NCBI GenBank assembly: GCA_947179155.2
Contig: OX359264.1
Location: 59,717,202 to 59,781,201 of the forward strand
From: Hedera helix
Taxonomy: Eukaryota; Streptophyta; Magnoliopsida; Apiales; Araliaceae
Reading direction: 5' to 3'
Length of the DNA: 64,000 nucleotides
The notes below the pieces were generated by a model. It saw only the letters and a list, made by a program, of their open reading frames with translations, was not told the DNA's origin and did not search any database. Each line of letters starts with the position of its first letter. The first letter of the stretch is position 1. Positions 61,997 to 64,000 of the stretch are shown piece by piece. The position numbers and the translations under genes are program-made.

Positions 61997-63408
61997 CTCC
62001 AAACAAGGAGTGAATTTGACATCAAAGAAGGAATTACTAATACTAGTACAGAAATAGAAAGTTCACAAGCAGAGCTAACAGAGAGAAATACTGAGGGCCA
62101 AATTTTAAATGCTTGTAAAAATAAAGGGAGGAGCCTCTTCCTCCTTCCCTCCCTCAGTTTCTCTTTGGATATAACATCATTATATTATCATCTTTATTTA
62201 ATTGATATATCCTTCATAAATGACATGATTATATTTATAATAAGTGATGATCAGACAAGATGCGATGATAAACATGTGCGCTGTTTGCACGTGCTAGATA
62301 TGGTGGATGAAAGTTATAGAAAAACTATGCTGATTAATGAAGAAGAAAATCATATAATGGTGTTATTATCAGGAAAACCAGTTAGTTTATCACATTGAAG
62401 GCATCAAGATACTACTTACATCTTGCCCCTCCTATTTAAAGTTTCAATTCGGTAACATTATTGAGATTCAGATGAAAAACTTTGAATGAAAATTCCAAGT
62501 TAACAACAAATGTTGTATATAACAACAAAATTGAAATTACAATTTTGATTAGTCTGTTGCTTTGTAAAAGTTAATCAAATTTAGAGCAACGGCTACTATC
62601 ATATACTATGTCCTATTCAAAATGAAGTTCACATCCCACTATTAGAAAATCATACACATTTTTTGAAGTTATTTTTAATAACATGCCTCAATTTGTAATA
62701 TTAGATAGCTCTTCAGTCTAGTCTATAGGCATGTTAAGTTGTTTTTGAGAAGTAACAATATTTTATTTCTCAAACACTGACTTATAAGTTATTTTAAAAT
62801 AAATAGGTTTGACTCTTTTGCTCTTGTTTTACTAATCTTTATAACTTATTTTAACTTATAAGTTATATTAGCCAAACACCTTTAGAACTTATTTTAACTT
62901 AATTTTTTATTTTTTAGTAAAAATAAGTGCCAAACACTTTTATTTATAAGTCACAATTGAAATTAACTTATATGTCACTTTAAATTTACACTTACAAGTT
63001 ATCAATATTATAAAGTGTGCATCTTTTTATAACTACTTTTGGTGTAATTAGATCACATCTTTTTATAACTACTTTTCGGTGTAATTAGATCACGATAATT
63101 AGAGTTTTATTTACTTTTCTCTCACTTTCCTATTTTTCTTAATCTTGTGATTATCACTCCCTTTTCTCTCTCACCACTTTCCTCTCTCTTTTTCTATTTT
63201 TTCTCCATCACCCTATTTTTTACTCATAATTAATTTACTCTTTCTTTTCTCCTCTTGCAGATTCTAACATATTTTTTTTCCATTCTACAATTTTTTTTTG
63301 TTACATAATTTTATCTTCAATTTTTTTTTTCTTTTGCAACCTTTTTTCTCACACACTAAGCACATTGGACACTAGTTTTAAAATAAGTCATTCCCGAACA
63401 GACGAAAG
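61997..63408. other. AT-rich DNA with MITE-like and tandem repeats
   Basis: Segment 62740-63010 is rich in ACTTATAAGTTA motifs and looks like a decayed MITE. The phrase GTCATTCCCGAACAGAC at about 63388-63404 is probably the right end of an element related to the next one. A 36-bp tandem pair lies at about 63020-63092. No gene recognised. Confidence 0.45.
63020..63092. repeat. Tandem pair of a 36-37 bp unit
   Basis: Both copies begin CATCTTTTTATAACTACTTT; the second has one extra C. They follow one another directly. Confidence 0.88.
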
Positions 63409-63853
63409 GGCCGTTCGGGAATGACTTTTTTCTTTTTATTTAAAGTTAAAATTTTAGTAAATTTATAAATTAAAATTTTAGTAGATTTATAAGTAAAAGT
63501 ATTCGACATCATTTTTACTTATAAGTCAAAAATTATAAGTAATAGTTGTGGATGTGTTCGGCTAATCATGACTTATAAGTTAATTAAAATATAAATATTA
63601 CTAAAATATCTTTTACTAAGAAAAATATTAGAAAAATAAAAAAATATATTTCTGTCATTTCATTTGAGTTGACCGACTTAAAAAAAATAGCTTAAAAAAA
63701 TGACTTACAAGTCATTTTTTTTAAGTACTAAATTGTTACTTATTTGTTTGAACTTATAAGTCAAATAATAACTAATAGCCGACAGCTTTTTTGGGAAAAT
63801 GACTAATAAGTTGGGTGCCCCACCCAACTTTATCAGTCGATGCCGAACAGGCC
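63409..63853. mobile_element. MITE with GGCC(T)GTTCGG ends, about 445 bp
   Basis: Left GGCCGTTCGGGAATGAC pairs with reversed right GGCCTGTTCGGCATCGAC. The interior has many TTATAAGT motifs in both directions. A clear target duplication was not seen. It sits directly beside a similar inverted end at 63388-63404. Confidence 0.6.
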
Positions 63854-64000
63854 AACGCGTCTTTCTTTTTCAGGATGCTCAAATTGACAAATAGTGGAAT
63901 TTCATTTGCAATGGAGAGAGAACAGTGACGATTGACCAATAAAATACACTAAACGAATTCAACACGAGCAATTGCAGCTATAAAATGCCTGCCACTGATA

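Noticed and set aside
1..64000. CRISPR arrays, operons, tRNA or rRNA genes
   Set aside because: No spaced direct-repeat array, no tRNA B-box with matching cloverleaf and no rRNA-like stretch was noticed; the window is plant nuclear DNA.

Overview
The window is nuclear DNA of a flowering plant, most likely a eudicot. The genes are intron-rich with GT..AG splice sites, the protein families are plant-specific (CrRLK1L and ALE2-type receptor kinases, WRKY, UPBEAT1-type bHLH, D27-like, HMA proteins), and the intergenic DNA is very AT-rich and full of short inverted-repeat transposons. I see no feature that fixes the genus.

Layout from left to right. 650-3214 (minus): three exons of an ALE2-like receptor kinase; the kinase domain lies off the left edge and the first coding exon was not found. 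4979-5434: a perfect 228-bp tandem duplication. 9852-12913 (minus): a D27-like (beta-carotene isomerase family) gene whose eight exons can all be traced but which carries two in-frame stops and two 1-nt frameshifts, so I call it a pseudogene. 13123-15152: a cluster of inverted-repeat transposons, including a hAT-type element with a perfect 8-bp target duplication. 15470-22018 (minus): a complete seven-exon membrane-anchored cyclophilin (CYP21-3/CYP21-4 type), with transposons in introns 1 and 6. 24383-25166 (plus): an HMA-domain metal-binding-type protein. 25891-28497 (minus): an intronless ANXUR/FERONIA-type receptor kinase. 28500-39880: a gene-poor stretch with MITEs and small tandem duplications. 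40003-40380 (plus): an UPBEAT1-like atypical bHLH. 44649-49488: a 4.84-kb solo LTR with TG..CA ends and 5-bp duplications, inserted into the end of an older MITE. 56062-57449 (plus): a group IIc WRKY factor with three exons. 59011-59352: a near-perfect 342-bp palindrome. 59675-61996 (minus): exon-like pieces resembling the first RRM of the flowering regulator FCA.

The genes do not form a pathway or operon; this is an ordinary plant chromosomal neighbourhood. Common themes are regulation and signalling (two receptor kinases, a WRKY, a bHLH, an RRM fragment) and repeated capture of MITEs in introns and promoters. The most notable items are the decayed but structurally intact D27-like gene, a MITE family with 9-bp duplications sitting in (TA)n tracts inside introns of two different genes, the nested solo LTR with its dimeric AT-rich array, and an unusual number of near-perfect local tandem duplications. 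All exon structures were worked out by eye from splice sites, phase and recognised protein motifs; no alignment or database search was run.
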